Assembly (NCBI GenBank): GCA_947589425.1 | Contig: CANQAV010000007.1 | Span: forward strand, 1-64,000 | From: Candidatus Gastranaerophilales bacterium | GTDB lineage: Bacteria; Cyanobacteriota; Vampirovibrionia; Gastranaerophilales; Gastranaerophilaceae | Direction: 5' to 3' | DNA length: 64,000 nt | Part shown: in pieces, positions 9,078-16,829 of the stretch | Layout of the letters: every line of letters starts with the position of its first letter | Position numbering within the stretch: position 1 is the stretch's first letter | Translations under genes and position numbers: made by a program | The notes under the pieces: model-generated | Databases searched by the model: none | The model's input: the letters and a program-made list of their open reading frames with translations, nothing else | What the model was told of the DNA's origin: nothing

Positions 9078-10388
9078 CTATAGCGAATTAATAATATTCA
9101 ATATTTCATCGAAGCTGTAAATATCTTTTTGAATGTGAAGGTGCATATTTTTATCAAGTACTCTGATATCATCCGCCGTTTTTCCGTCAAGGAAGATTTC
9201 TTCATAACCTTCTGCGGTTTTTTTAAGCATGACGGAAGGGATTATAAGATGCTCTATTTTTTTGTTTTTAATTGTATCAATAATATCCTGACCCACAATT
9301 AAACCCGCAACGTTAATGTCCTCTCCGAAAAATTTATTTTTAACCTCTAAAACCTCAAATTCCAAATTTTCAACTTTTATTTCGTTTTTAAATTCCAAAA
9401 AAAGCTTAGCAGGGCTTGAAGCCGTGGCAATTGTAATTTTAGAAGGAGTTTTTAATTTCTTTTTCATCTTCTTAAGAGATTTTTTAAAACTGTCTTTCAA
9501 CAGGCGAATTGAGCCCACTCCGTCTTCAATCTGCAAAAATTCTCCGTAATATTTTTTTTCGGGAACTTCCTTTTTTGCAAGAATAAAAAATTCATCAGAT
9601 GCCATGGCAAGCTGTTTTTTAATGTCTTTATTAAACTCATCAACAAGCTCAATTGTTCTTATTGCAACTTTTTCATCAACTTTTTTAAATTTTTCCTTCC
9701 TGTATTTTGAAATTCCCAAAGGCACTATTGCGATTGATTTAATTATTGATTTATAGGGTTTAAGGTCGTTTAATGTTCTTTTTAGCTCCATATCATCGTT
9801 GATATCGGGACAAAGAACAATCTGAAGATGAAGTTTTGTTTTTATTTTTTTAAATCGCTTTAACTGTTCCATAATTAAAGAAGCATTCGGATTATTTGTC
9901 ATTTTTACTCTGAGATAAGGATTTGTGGTATGAAGCGAAACAAAAAGAGGAGAAATATGATATTTTTCAATCTTTTCCCAGTCATCTTCCTTAAAATTTG
10001 TCAATGTAACATAGGTTCCTTGAATATAAGACAATCTCCAATCATCATCTTTTACATAAAGGCTTTCTCTTAACCCTTCGGGCTGCTGGTCAACAAAACA
10101 AAAAATACAATGATTAGCACATCTTTTAACCCCGTCAAAAACAGCACTTTCATAAACAATTCCCAAATCTTCATCAAAATCTTTTTCAATTTCATATTCT
10201 TCAAGTTCTTTGTTTTTGTGTTCAACCAGAAGATTAATATTTTCATCATTGATTAAATAGCTGTATTCAATTATGTCTTTTGGCTTTTGATTGTTAATTG
10301 AAATAATTCTGTCGCCCGATTTGATTTCCAGTTCATCCGCAATAGAATTTTTTATTATTTCGCTTACAATCATGTTGTGGTTTTTCAT
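9078..10388 (-). CDS. PDZ-radical SAM-DUF512 family protein
   Basis: A 436-aa member of the DUF512 family. Residues 1-60 form a degenerate PDZ-like domain (KSGDRIISINNQ). A CX3CX2C iron-sulfur motif at C90, C94 and C97 (CANHCIFCFVDQ) precedes a radical-SAM-like core and the C-terminal DUF512 domain (GEFLQIEDGVGSIRLL). Such proteins are conserved in clostridia and cyanobacteria-related lineages; the reaction is not established to my knowledge. It overlaps the upstream PadR-like gene by four bases, so the two are co-translated. Confidence 0.88.
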   Translation of the reverse strand: MKNHNMIVSEIIKNSIADELEIKSGDRIISINNQKPKDIIEYSYLINDENINLLVEHKNKELEEYEIEKDFDEDLGIVYESAVFDGVKRCANHCIFCFVDQQPEGLRESLYVKDDDWRLSYIQGTYVTLTNFKEDDWEKIEKYHISPLFVSLHTTNPYLRVKMTNNPNASLIMEQLKRFKKIKTKLHLQIVLCPDINDDMELKRTLNDLKPYKSIIKSIAIVPLGISKYRKEKFKKVDEKVAIRTIELVDEFNKDIKKQLAMASDEFFILAKKEVPEKKYYGEFLQIEDGVGSIRLLKDSFKKSLKKMKKKLKTPSKITIATASSPAKLFLEFKNEIKVENLEFEVLEVKNKFFGEDINVAGLIVGQDIIDTIKNKKIEHLIIPSVMLKKTAEGYEEIFLDGKTADDIRVLDKNMHLHIQKDIYSFDEILNIINSL

Positions 10389-10876
10389 AATAATTTTATA
10401 ATTTCATCTGTTTCATTTATTGTGATTTTAACTGCATTCTTCTGGGTTTCATCAAGAGTTATATATTCATTTTTAAGTCCGTTTTGAAGCTTTATTTTAT
10501 ATAGTTCAAGGATATTTAAAAGATTTTCCCTGAATTGCGCTTTTTCTTTTTCACTTAAAACATTTGAACAAAATATTGCAATTTTTGCCTCTTTTAAAAT
10601 GTGATACGGATTTGATGAATTAAAAGACAAAAGCAAGTCGTTAAGATGTTTTTTACCTGTCTGTGTGATTGAATAATTTTTTTTCAAAAGTCCGCCGTCA
10701 GACATTTTTTCAATATATTCAACGCATCCTAATTTCTCAAGCCTCTTAAGTGCGGGGATGATTGTTCCTTGAGAAGATTTTAAAAATGCAAAAAATAATT
10801 CATCCATAATTTTTGACAGACGATATATTGTTGCATCGTATTTGTTTAAAATATAAAGTATAACAATCTCAATCAT
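10385..10876 (-). CDS. PadR-family transcriptional regulator
   Basis: A 163-aa protein with an N-terminal winged helix (IYRLSKIMDELFFAFLKSSQGTIIPALKRLEKLGCVEYIEK, then KKNYSITQTGKKHLNDLL), the PadR pattern, and a C-terminal helical dimerisation region. It precedes and overlaps the DUF512 gene by four bases (ATGA). A TATAAT lies on its strand at 10886-10881, only four bases from the ATG, so its mRNA leader must be very short or absent. PadR proteins usually respond to small molecules or stress; the ligand is unknown. Confidence 0.82.
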   Translation of the reverse strand: MIEIVILYILNKYDATIYRLSKIMDELFFAFLKSSQGTIIPALKRLEKLGCVEYIEKMSDGGLLKKNYSITQTGKKHLNDLLLSFNSSNPYHILKEAKIAIFCSNVLSEKEKAQFRENLLNILELYKIKLQNGLKNEYITLDETQKNAVKITINETDEIIKLL

Positions 10877-10958
10877 AGTTATTATATTAACATAAGTTAT
10901 ATAATATTAATAATATGTGTAATTGAAAATTTTTATAATATAATAAAAAACGGAAATT

Positions 10959-11687
10959 ATGAGCGAAGTTTTATTAGAAAAAGACATCAGACAATTAGTT
11001 AAAGATACTGATTTAAAACACATTGCAATCATTATGGACGGAAACAGAAGATGGGCAAAAGAGCGTTTTCTTCCTTCCATGATGGGGCATAAAAAAGGGG
11101 TTGATGCTCTTAAAAAAACAACAAGAGCTTGTGATGATTTTGGAGTTAAATATTTGACTCTTTATGCTTTTTCAACCGAAAACTGGAACAGAAAACAAGA
11201 AGAAGTTGACTTTTTAATGGAGCTTTTAGCGACAACTCTTAAAAACGAACTTCCGGAATTAAATGAAAATAATGTCAAAATGAACTTTATCGGGGATTTT
11301 TCCCGTCTTAACAAAGGTTTAAGAGATATTTTAGATTATTCAAAAGAAAAAACAAAAAATAATACAGGTGTTGTCCTTACGGTTGCAATTAATTACGGTG
11401 CAAGGGATGAAATTGTACATGCAATCCGTGATATTATAAAGGACAAAATAAATACGGAAGATATCACCCCCGAATTAATTTCAAAATATCTTTATACAAG
11501 TTCCATGCCCGATCCTGATTTATTAATCAGAACAAGCGGAGAAAAAAGAATAAGCAACTATCTTCTGTGGCAGATAGCATACTCTGAAATATATATAACA
11601 AATACATTCTGGCCCGATTTTGATAAAGAAGCGCTCCGAAAAGCAATAATCGAATTTGCTTCAAGACAAAGACGCTGGGGAAAATAA
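10959..11687 (+). CDS. uppS: Isoprenyl transferase (undecaprenyl diphosphate synthase)
   Basis: Cis-prenyltransferase making the C55 lipid carrier for cell-wall and surface-glycan assembly, 242 aa, the normal length. The IIMDGNRRWAKE motif (catalytic Asp27, then G-N-R-R-W) and the C-terminal RTSGEKRISNYLLWQ block are diagnostic. It begins a rightward run with rdgB and the GT-C-like gene. Tandem TATAAT motifs at 10934-10944 on the + strand would give a leader of only about eight bases. It supplies undecaprenyl phosphate that the LCP and O-antigen-ligase-type proteins elsewhere in the window would depend on. Confidence 0.96.
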   Translation: MSEVLLEKDIRQLVKDTDLKHIAIIMDGNRRWAKERFLPSMMGHKKGVDALKKTTRACDDFGVKYLTLYAFSTENWNRKQEEVDFLMELLATTLKNELPELNENNVKMNFIGDFSRLNKGLRDILDYSKEKTKNNTGVVLTVAINYGARDEIVHAIRDIIKDKINTEDITPELISKYLYTSSMPDPDLLIRTSGEKRISNYLLWQIAYSEIYITNTFWPDFDKEALRKAIIEFASRQRRWGK

Positions 11688-11688
11688 T

Positions 11689-12270
11689 ATGTTAAAAATT
11701 ACTCTTGCAACTTCAAACCCTCACAAAGTCGAAGAAATAAATTTAATTGCAAAAAATTACGATATTGAATTTATTCTTCCGAAAGGAGAATTTGACCCTG
11801 TGGAAGACGGCAAAAATTTTATTGAAAATGCAAGATGCAAAGCGCTTTGCGCTTCAAAATCAGGCGAAACACAATTTTATCTTGCGGATGATTCGGGATT
11901 ATGCTGTGAAGCGCTAAACGGAGCTCCCGGAATTTACAGCGCAAGATATGCCAAAACTCCGAAAGAAAGGATTAACAAGCTTCTTTTGGCTATGGATAAA
12001 AAAGAAAACAGAAACGCAAAATTTGTCTGTGCAATGGTAATTTGCGACAGAGAAGGTAAATTTATATTTGAAACCGAACAAACATGCCAAGGCTTAATTA
12101 TGAAAGAAGAAAAAGGCACGGGGGGCTTTGGCTATGACCCGATATTTTTTGTAACGTCGCAAAACAAAGGTATGGCAGAATTATCCAAAGAAGAAAAAGC
12201 TCAAGTTTCACACAGAGCAAAGGCTCTTAATAAAGTTTTGGAGTGGATTAAAAGTGAAAAAGTTAAATAA
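11689..12270 (+). CDS. rdgB: RdgB/HAM1 non-canonical purine NTP pyrophosphatase
   Basis: House-cleaning enzyme that hydrolyses dITP/XTP to monophosphates, 193 aa from the ATG at 11689. An upstream in-frame extension to 11656 would overlap uppS and is not needed. The N-terminal T-S-N-P-H-K-V-E-E-I substrate motif, the YLADDSGLCCEALNGAPGIYSARYA block and the GTGGFGYDPIFF block are characteristic. It starts one base after the uppS stop, indicating an operon, and overlaps the start of the next gene by 17 bases. Confidence 0.95.
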   Translation: MLKITLATSNPHKVEEINLIAKNYDIEFILPKGEFDPVEDGKNFIENARCKALCASKSGETQFYLADDSGLCCEALNGAPGIYSARYAKTPKERINKLLLAMDKKENRNAKFVCAMVICDREGKFIFETEQTCQGLIMKEEKGTGGFGYDPIFFVTSQNKGMAELSKEEKAQVSHRAKALNKVLEWIKSEKVK

Positions 12271-13681
12271 TTTTATAGATAAATACGGATTTTTTGTCTG
12301 GATTGTTATTACTCTTATTATAACATTTTCAAGAACGCCTTTTTTTGATGAAACTCACGCATTTGATATAGCCTGTTTAAAATTAAGCCAAATATTTTAC
12401 CTGACAAGAGTCGAAGGGCACATGATATTGTGGTATTTAATTTTAAAACCGTTTACATCGCTTAAATTATATCCGTATTCGATGTTTATCATAAACTGGC
12501 TTTTTTGTGCGGGTGCTATTTTTATTTTATGGAAAAAATCTCCGTTTAAGGTTTTTGAAAAATTTATGATAGCTTATTCGGTGCCCGTTTTATTGTATTT
12601 GGCACCGGTTGCAAGATGTTATGCAATAGGTATTTTGTTTTGGTTTATGGCATGCAAAATGTATAAATCAAGAATAAAAAGACCCTATTTATTTACAAGT
12701 TTGCTTTGTTTATGTGCAAACACAAGCTCCATGGCACTAATCGGAAGTTTTTTTCTTGGCTTTAGTTTTGTTATTGAATTAATAATTCATCTAATAAAGA
12801 GGGGGGGGTTAGAAAACAAAAATAAACTGACAAACGTTATTTTAATTGCCATGTTTTGCGCAATACTGCTATTGATACAATTTTTTGGATTAATACAACC
12901 CGTATTTTACGGTATACCTTATAATTTTACCATCCCTCTTCATATATTATTCACTTGCTTTGTTATTATTTTTGCTTTTAGCGTTACAATTTATTCAATC
13001 AAACAAAAAATTCTGCCTGCAATAATTATGATATTTGGAGTTTACGGCAGTTTGACATATTTGTTTGTTTTTAAATATACGGGATATTTTTGGAATCATT
13101 ACTGGTATTATTTTTATTTAATAATTATTTATTGGCTGTTTTATGACAAATTTAACAAATTGAAAATAGCACATGTATTTTTTAATATAATTCTTTTTAT
13201 GTGCCTTTTTATACCCGTACTGCACGAAGACTGGAATATTCTTTTTACATATAAAACAAAAACAAAAGAAATAGTTCAATATATAATCAATAATCCCATA
13301 TTTAAAAATGCCGATATATACGATACAACATATTGGGATAATGTATATCCCGCAACAGGGGTTTATCTTGCAAGAAACAACATAAAAATTCTTGATTATT
13401 ATAACCGAGACAGGCGCTCATTTGAAAGTTTAAAGGATTTATTTAAATTTCAAAATATGCATGTCAATCTTGATACTTTATACAATGGTGCAAACCATAA
13501 TAAAGAGCTCTATATCATAACCCAAAATTTATTTAGCGCAGAAACAAAATTTTTATGTAAAAGTATTAAAACAAAAGACAACGGATATGATATTGAAACA
13601 TTTCAAAACAAATTTTTCATTGAAATTATTGATGCAAATAAAGAACTTAACATAGTAGTATATAAAATTAACAAGATTTAA
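12254..13681 (+). CDS. Multi-pass GT-C-like membrane protein with an in-frame G8 tract
   Basis: A 475-aa protein starting at GTG inside the 3' end of rdgB. It has roughly ten hydrophobic segments, a D32-E33 pair just after the first one (RTPFFDETHAFD) in the position of the acidic motif of ArnT/PMT-type GT-C glycosyltransferases, and a soluble C-terminal part from about residue 335. No exact family is recognised; a lipid-linked sugar transferase is inferred. At 12801-12808 the frame runs through eight consecutive G (R183-G184-G185) in a loop between membrane segments. Loss or gain of one G leads to a stop after residue 185 or 190, so the gene is a candidate for on/off phase variation. Confidence 0.7.
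   Translation: MKKLNNFIDKYGFFVWIVITLIITFSRTPFFDETHAFDIACLKLSQIFYLTRVEGHMILWYLILKPFTSLKLYPYSMFIINWLFCAGAIFILWKKSPFKVFEKFMIAYSVPVLLYLAPVARCYAIGILFWFMACKMYKSRIKRPYLFTSLLCLCANTSSMALIGSFFLGFSFVIELIIHLIKRGGLENKNKLTNVILIAMFCAILLLIQFFGLIQPVFYGIPYNFTIPLHILFTCFVIIFAFSVTIYSIKQKILPAIIMIFGVYGSLTYLFVFKYTGYFWNHYWYYFYLIIIYWLFYDKFNKLKIAHVFFNIILFMCLFIPVLHEDWNILFTYKTKTKEIVQYIINNPIFKNADIYDTTYWDNVYPATGVYLARNNIKILDYYNRDRRSFESLKDLFKFQNMHVNLDTLYNGANHNKELYIITQNLFSAETKFLCKSIKTKDNGYDIETFQNKFFIEIIDANKELNIVVYKINKI
12801..12808 (+). repeat. Homopolymeric G8 tract inside a coding frame
   Basis: Eight consecutive G, flanked by A and T, in codons 183-185 of the GT-C-like gene. With seven G the frame reads GGT TAG at once; with nine it reads five further sense codons and then TAA. 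Only one other tract of this length was noticed, at 47514-47522. Confidence 0.9.
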
Positions 13682-13696
13682 AATCTTTATTTATGC

Positions 13697-13702
13697 TAAT
13701 AT
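13697..13702 (+). promoter_or_regulatory. Extended -10 six nt before the ATG at 13709 (leaderless candidate)
   Basis: TGC-TAATAT at 13694-13702 resembles an extended -10 (TG-N-TANNNT), ending six bases before the ATG of the transporter gene. There is no Shine-Dalgarno sequence. Confidence 0.35.
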
Positions 13703-13708
13703 TTTCTT

Positions 13709-15010
13709 ATGGAATTTAACCCTGTTTTAATATCAACAATAGTTCTTTGTGTTTTATGTCTGCTCAGGATTAACGTGCTTTTTGCTCTTATGATAAGCGC
13801 AATTATTGCGGGGCTTTGCGCCAACATGCCTTTAGAAGATATTATGAATACGTTTATTTCGGGCATGGGTAAAAACTCTGAAACCGCATTAAGCTATATT
13901 TTGTTGGGCGCTTTAGCATCTGCTATGACACACACGGGGCTTGATGAAATTTTATCTTTTAAAATCTCGGGTTTTATTAAAGATAATAAATATATTTTAC
14001 TCACCATAATAGTTATAATATCGATATTATCTCAAAACTTAATACCCGTGCATATTGCCTTTATTCCGATATTAATACCTCCTCTGATTCCTTTAATAAA
14101 CAAATTAAAGCTTGACAGGCGCTCGATTGCCTGTTCCCTTGCTTTTGGGCTTAAAGCGCCCTATATCGCCCTTCCTTTGGGTTTTGGCTTAATTTTTCAG
14201 GGATTAATTGCCGACAATATGACGCAAAACGGTATTAATGTTTTAAAAACCGAAGTTTGGCATTATAGTTGGATATTAGGTTTTGGAATGTTTATTTCGC
14301 TTTTGGTTGCGGTTTTTATAACCTACCGAAAGCCCAGAGAATATCTTGATATTAAATGTAATAACGAAAATAAAACCAAAAATATAAAACTGAATAAAAA
14401 TCACTATATTACCCTTATAGGTGCGCTTACAACTCTTATCATACAATTGATAAGCGGGTCTTTACCCTTGGGTGCGCTTGTCGGACTTGGAATAATTTTT
14501 GGTTTCAGAGCAGTTCCTCACAAAAAAATGGATATTTTGGTAAACGAAGGCATATCATTGATGGGCTACATTGCTTTTATTATGCTTGTTTGCGCAGGGT
14601 ATGCCCTTGTTTTGGCAAAAAGCGGCGGAGTGGATTCTTTAATTAGTTCAATTTTGCCTTATATTGAACATTCAAAATTTTTAGCAGTAAGCGCAATGCT
14701 TTTAATCGGCTTAATAATTACCGTAGGAATAGGCTCTTCCTTTGGTACAATCCCTATACTTGCGGTTTTATTCGTACCTTTGTGCGCAAAATTAAATTTC
14801 TCAACCCCCGCAGCAATAATAATTCTTTGTGCTTCGGCGGCACTGGGTGATGCGGGTTCTCCCGTATCAGATACTACCCTTGGCCCGAGCGCAGGGCTTA
14901 ATACGGATAATCAGCATAACCACATAAAAGATACCTGCATTCCGACATTTATACACTTCAACAGCGCCTTAATAATAACGGCAATCATATGCGCATATAT
15001 TTTTCAATAA
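13709..15010 (+). CDS. NhaC/YuiF-type Na+/H+ antiporter family transporter
   Basis: A 433-aa inner-membrane transporter with about 11-12 hydrophobic segments. The block GDAGSPVSDTTLGPSAGLNT near residue 390 and the FIPILIPPLIP and GLGLIF-type segments are typical of the Na+/H+ antiporter (NhaC-like) superfamily, and more specifically of the branch containing Bacillus YuiF, a probable amino-acid (histidine) permease. Substrate, sodium/proton or amino acid, is therefore open. It stands alone, follows the GT-C-like gene by 27 bases, and its 3' end overlaps the convergent aldolase gene by 26 bases. Confidence 0.85.
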   Translation: MEFNPVLISTIVLCVLCLLRINVLFALMISAIIAGLCANMPLEDIMNTFISGMGKNSETALSYILLGALASAMTHTGLDEILSFKISGFIKDNKYILLTIIVIISILSQNLIPVHIAFIPILIPPLIPLINKLKLDRRSIACSLAFGLKAPYIALPLGFGLIFQGLIADNMTQNGINVLKTEVWHYSWILGFGMFISLLVAVFITYRKPREYLDIKCNNENKTKNIKLNKNHYITLIGALTTLIIQLISGSLPLGALVGLGIIFGFRAVPHKKMDILVNEGISLMGYIAFIMLVCAGYALVLAKSGGVDSLISSILPYIEHSKFLAVSAMLLIGLIITVGIGSSFGTIPILAVLFVPLCAKLNFSTPAAIIILCASAALGDAGSPVSDTTLGPSAGLNTDNQHNHIKDTCIPTFIHFNSALIITAIICAYIFQ

Positions 15011-15965
15011 TTTTTTTATTAAACTTTGTTTTTTCTTGTTTTGGAATTTGAGAAAGCATATTTACAATTTCTTTTGTTTCAAAATCCTTTTTTAAAAGAT
15101 AGTTAACATATTCGCAATGACACCCCAAAACCCCTGCAATATAATAAGGATAAGAATTGCCCCACGGGGTTTTCTCATAAAATTTGCTAAGGCATTCGTC
15201 AATTATTTTATCAAGGTATGAAACTTTGTAATTCTTATTCAGCTTTTCATTAAGATATTGCGCCAAAAGCTCTGTGCAAACATTACCCGCACCACGCCCC
15301 ATGCCCGATAGCGCCGTATCAATTATAATATTGCGCTCCATATTTAAATCAACCAATTTTTTTGATGATAAATAGGCTCTTTCCGTATTATTGTGGGCAT
15401 GATAGCAGAGAGAAATATTTTTATTTAATATTTTATCAAGCTTTAAAAATATATTTTCAATTCGAATTTCATTCATTGTTCCCATGGAATCTACAACAGA
15501 AATTCCGTAAGGATTAAGAAGATTTATTTTCTCCATTAATTCAAAATATTCTTCTTCATTATAATCATCTATAAATACGGGGTTAACAAAAACGCTAAAC
15601 CCTTTTTGAATTAAATTTTCACATTCCTTACACGCATTTTCGAGTGAATTTTTTTTAAAAATATATCTTATTTTTTTTATTTTATATTTATCCGCACTGC
15701 TTAAATTTTTAATATCAAATTCACCCGATTTTATCATCACACAGAACTTTTCTTCATTTGCGCATACAAATTTTTGCGCATCCGATATTGAATTAAAAAG
15801 AGTTAAATCAGGGTTATATGCTGTTTTTGATAAAAACCCCAATTCAATAAAATCAATTTGTGCCCTCCGAAGATTGGACACAATTAAAGAAATACGCTTT
15901 TCCCCAAAATTCCAATCAATAATATATCCGCCGTCTCTTAAGGTGGTATCAAGTAAATATATCAT
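14985..15965 (-). CDS. DRE-TIM aldolase (HMG-CoA lyase / 4-hydroxy-2-oxovalerate aldolase-like)
   Basis: A 326-aa member of the DRE-TIM metallolyase superfamily. The N-terminus has the signature LLDTTLRDGGYIIDW (D-T-T-L-R-D-G), and the metal-binding H-A-H-N-N motif (CYHAHNNTERAYL) lies near residue 190, followed by the D-T-A-L-S-G-M-G-R-G-A-G-N segment. The C-terminal domain is shorter than in HMG-CoA lyases and unlike isopropylmalate synthases. Relatives often sit in surface-sugar or secondary-metabolite clusters; the substrate here is unknown. It overlaps the convergent transporter gene by 26 bases. Confidence 0.78.
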   Translation of the reverse strand: MIYLLDTTLRDGGYIIDWNFGEKRISLIVSNLRRAQIDFIELGFLSKTAYNPDLTLFNSISDAQKFVCANEEKFCVMIKSGEFDIKNLSSADKYKIKKIRYIFKKNSLENACKECENLIQKGFSVFVNPVFIDDYNEEEYFELMEKINLLNPYGISVVDSMGTMNEIRIENIFLKLDKILNKNISLCYHAHNNTERAYLSSKKLVDLNMERNIIIDTALSGMGRGAGNVCTELLAQYLNEKLNKNYKVSYLDKIIDECLSKFYEKTPWGNSYPYYIAGVLGCHCEYVNYLLKKDFETKEIVNMLSQIPKQEKTKFNKKIIEKYMRI

Positions 15966-15971
15966 TTAAAA

Positions 15972-15977
15972 ATCATA
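15972..15977 (-). promoter_or_regulatory. -10 element 6 nt before the ATG at 15965 (leaderless candidate)
   Basis: TATGAT on the minus strand (15977-15972) ends six bases before the aldolase start codon, with no Shine-Dalgarno sequence. The gene could instead be read through from the two small genes upstream, 28 bases away. Confidence 0.4.
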
Positions 15978-15993
15978 GCATATTTATAAAATA

Positions 15994-16314
15994 CTAGCTA
16001 TAAGCACGCTGAATAGCCGAGCTCATAATCTGTTTAACACTTTGTTCTTCCGCTTCAATCATCTGCAATTGCTGCTGAAGTCTTTGAAGCCTTTGGTCGA
16101 GTGCTTTTTCTGCCTGATATAATCTTTCTTTTTTCTTTTCTAAAGCTTTCATTTCGGGACTGTCAGGATCCATATCAGACCCTAAGCCCACAATATCATT
16201 TATCTGGGACGACAATTCAAGTTTTGAAGTCGAAATTAACTGGATTTGATATTCCAAATCCGACCTGTAACTGTTAATTTGTGCTAATCGCATTTGTGCG
16301 ACTAAAAGACCCAT
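15994..16314 (-). CDS. Small coiled-coil protein, MGL-x-x-x-Q-x-R family
   Basis: A 106-aa, almost wholly helical protein with no signal peptide. The N-terminal MGLLVAQMRLAQINSYRSDLEYQ and the C-terminal Q/L/E-rich helix (EKALDQRLQRLQQQLQMIE) both resemble the two ends of the 348-aa protein at 28403 (MGLAASQARFLGLTARKSNVEYQ and EKLQQEDRSLEMQLNQLD). The long middle part is missing, so this looks like the minimal version of the same family. It begins two bases after the stop of the preceding small gene. I do not know the function; the paired terminal helices recall flagellar axial proteins or their chaperones. Confidence 0.72.
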   Translation of the reverse strand: MGLLVAQMRLAQINSYRSDLEYQIQLISTSKLELSSQINDIVGLGSDMDPDSPEMKALEKKKERLYQAEKALDQRLQRLQQQLQMIEAEEQSVKQIMSSAIQRAYS

Positions 16315-16316
16315 AG

Positions 16317-16586
16317 TTATCTCATTTCGTTAAATTTATTGCCCCTGAGGAAAGTATGTTCATTGTTTTGGGCAATTAACCTTTCCATTTGGTTTAATTG
16401 ATGCATTTGATATTTTAATTTGTATTGAAGCATTTTCTTCTTTTTATTTATTGATAATGCATCTTTTAAACCTGCAACAATCTCTTTTTTCAATACTTTA
16501 ATAGGATTATTCCTTTTCAAATAATTTCTGGAATAATTTAAAAAAGTTTTAAGCCTTTTGAGATTTGCTTGTATAGCTTGCTGCAC
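16317..16586 (-). CDS. Small basic helical protein, unknown
   Basis: An 89-aa, lysine/asparagine-rich helical protein that I do not recognise. The GTG at 16586 is chosen because AAGGAG (16597-16592) sits five bases before it; the GTG at 16592 would overlap that Shine-Dalgarno. Sequence runs such as KKKKMLQYKLKYQMHQLNQ suggest an amphipathic coiled coil. It is the first gene of a two-gene unit with the MGL-family gene two bases downstream, so the two products probably act together. The leader contains complementary copies of the ribosome-binding sequence. Confidence 0.65.
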   Translation of the reverse strand: MQQAIQANLKRLKTFLNYSRNYLKRNNPIKVLKKEIVAGLKDALSINKKKKMLQYKLKYQMHQLNQMERLIAQNNEHTFLRGNKFNEMR

Positions 16587-16590
16587 GGGC

Positions 16591-16617
16591 ACTCCTTATT
16601 TGTCCTTATTAAGGAGT
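16591..16617 (-). promoter_or_regulatory. Possible structured leader occluding the ribosome-binding site
   Basis: Read on the minus strand, this 27-base stretch begins ACTCCTTA and ends TAAGGAGT, an 8-bp perfect inverted repeat whose right arm is the Shine-Dalgarno of the gene at 16586. A second TAAGGA lies between the arms and could pair with the same ACTCCTTA arm in an alternative small hairpin. This could switch translation on or off; no ligand or regulator is known. Confidence 0.35.
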
Positions 16618-16829
16618 ACTCACCTTAATAAAAACAAAACACGAAATAAAATTGTCTTTTTTGTAACTAATTATTACACTAATTAATATATTTAAAATTT
16701 CGACATAAAATATCTAAAACTTTAAATTTTGATACAAAAATTTACAAAAAATTTATCCCCTGCATTAATTTAACTTTTAAATATTTTTTTGTTATAATTT
16801 GGAAAAATAATACAATTTTGAGGATAATC

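Noticed and set aside
12120..12125. G6 run within rdgB
   Set aside because: Six bases is too short for efficient slippage, and rdgB is a housekeeping gene.
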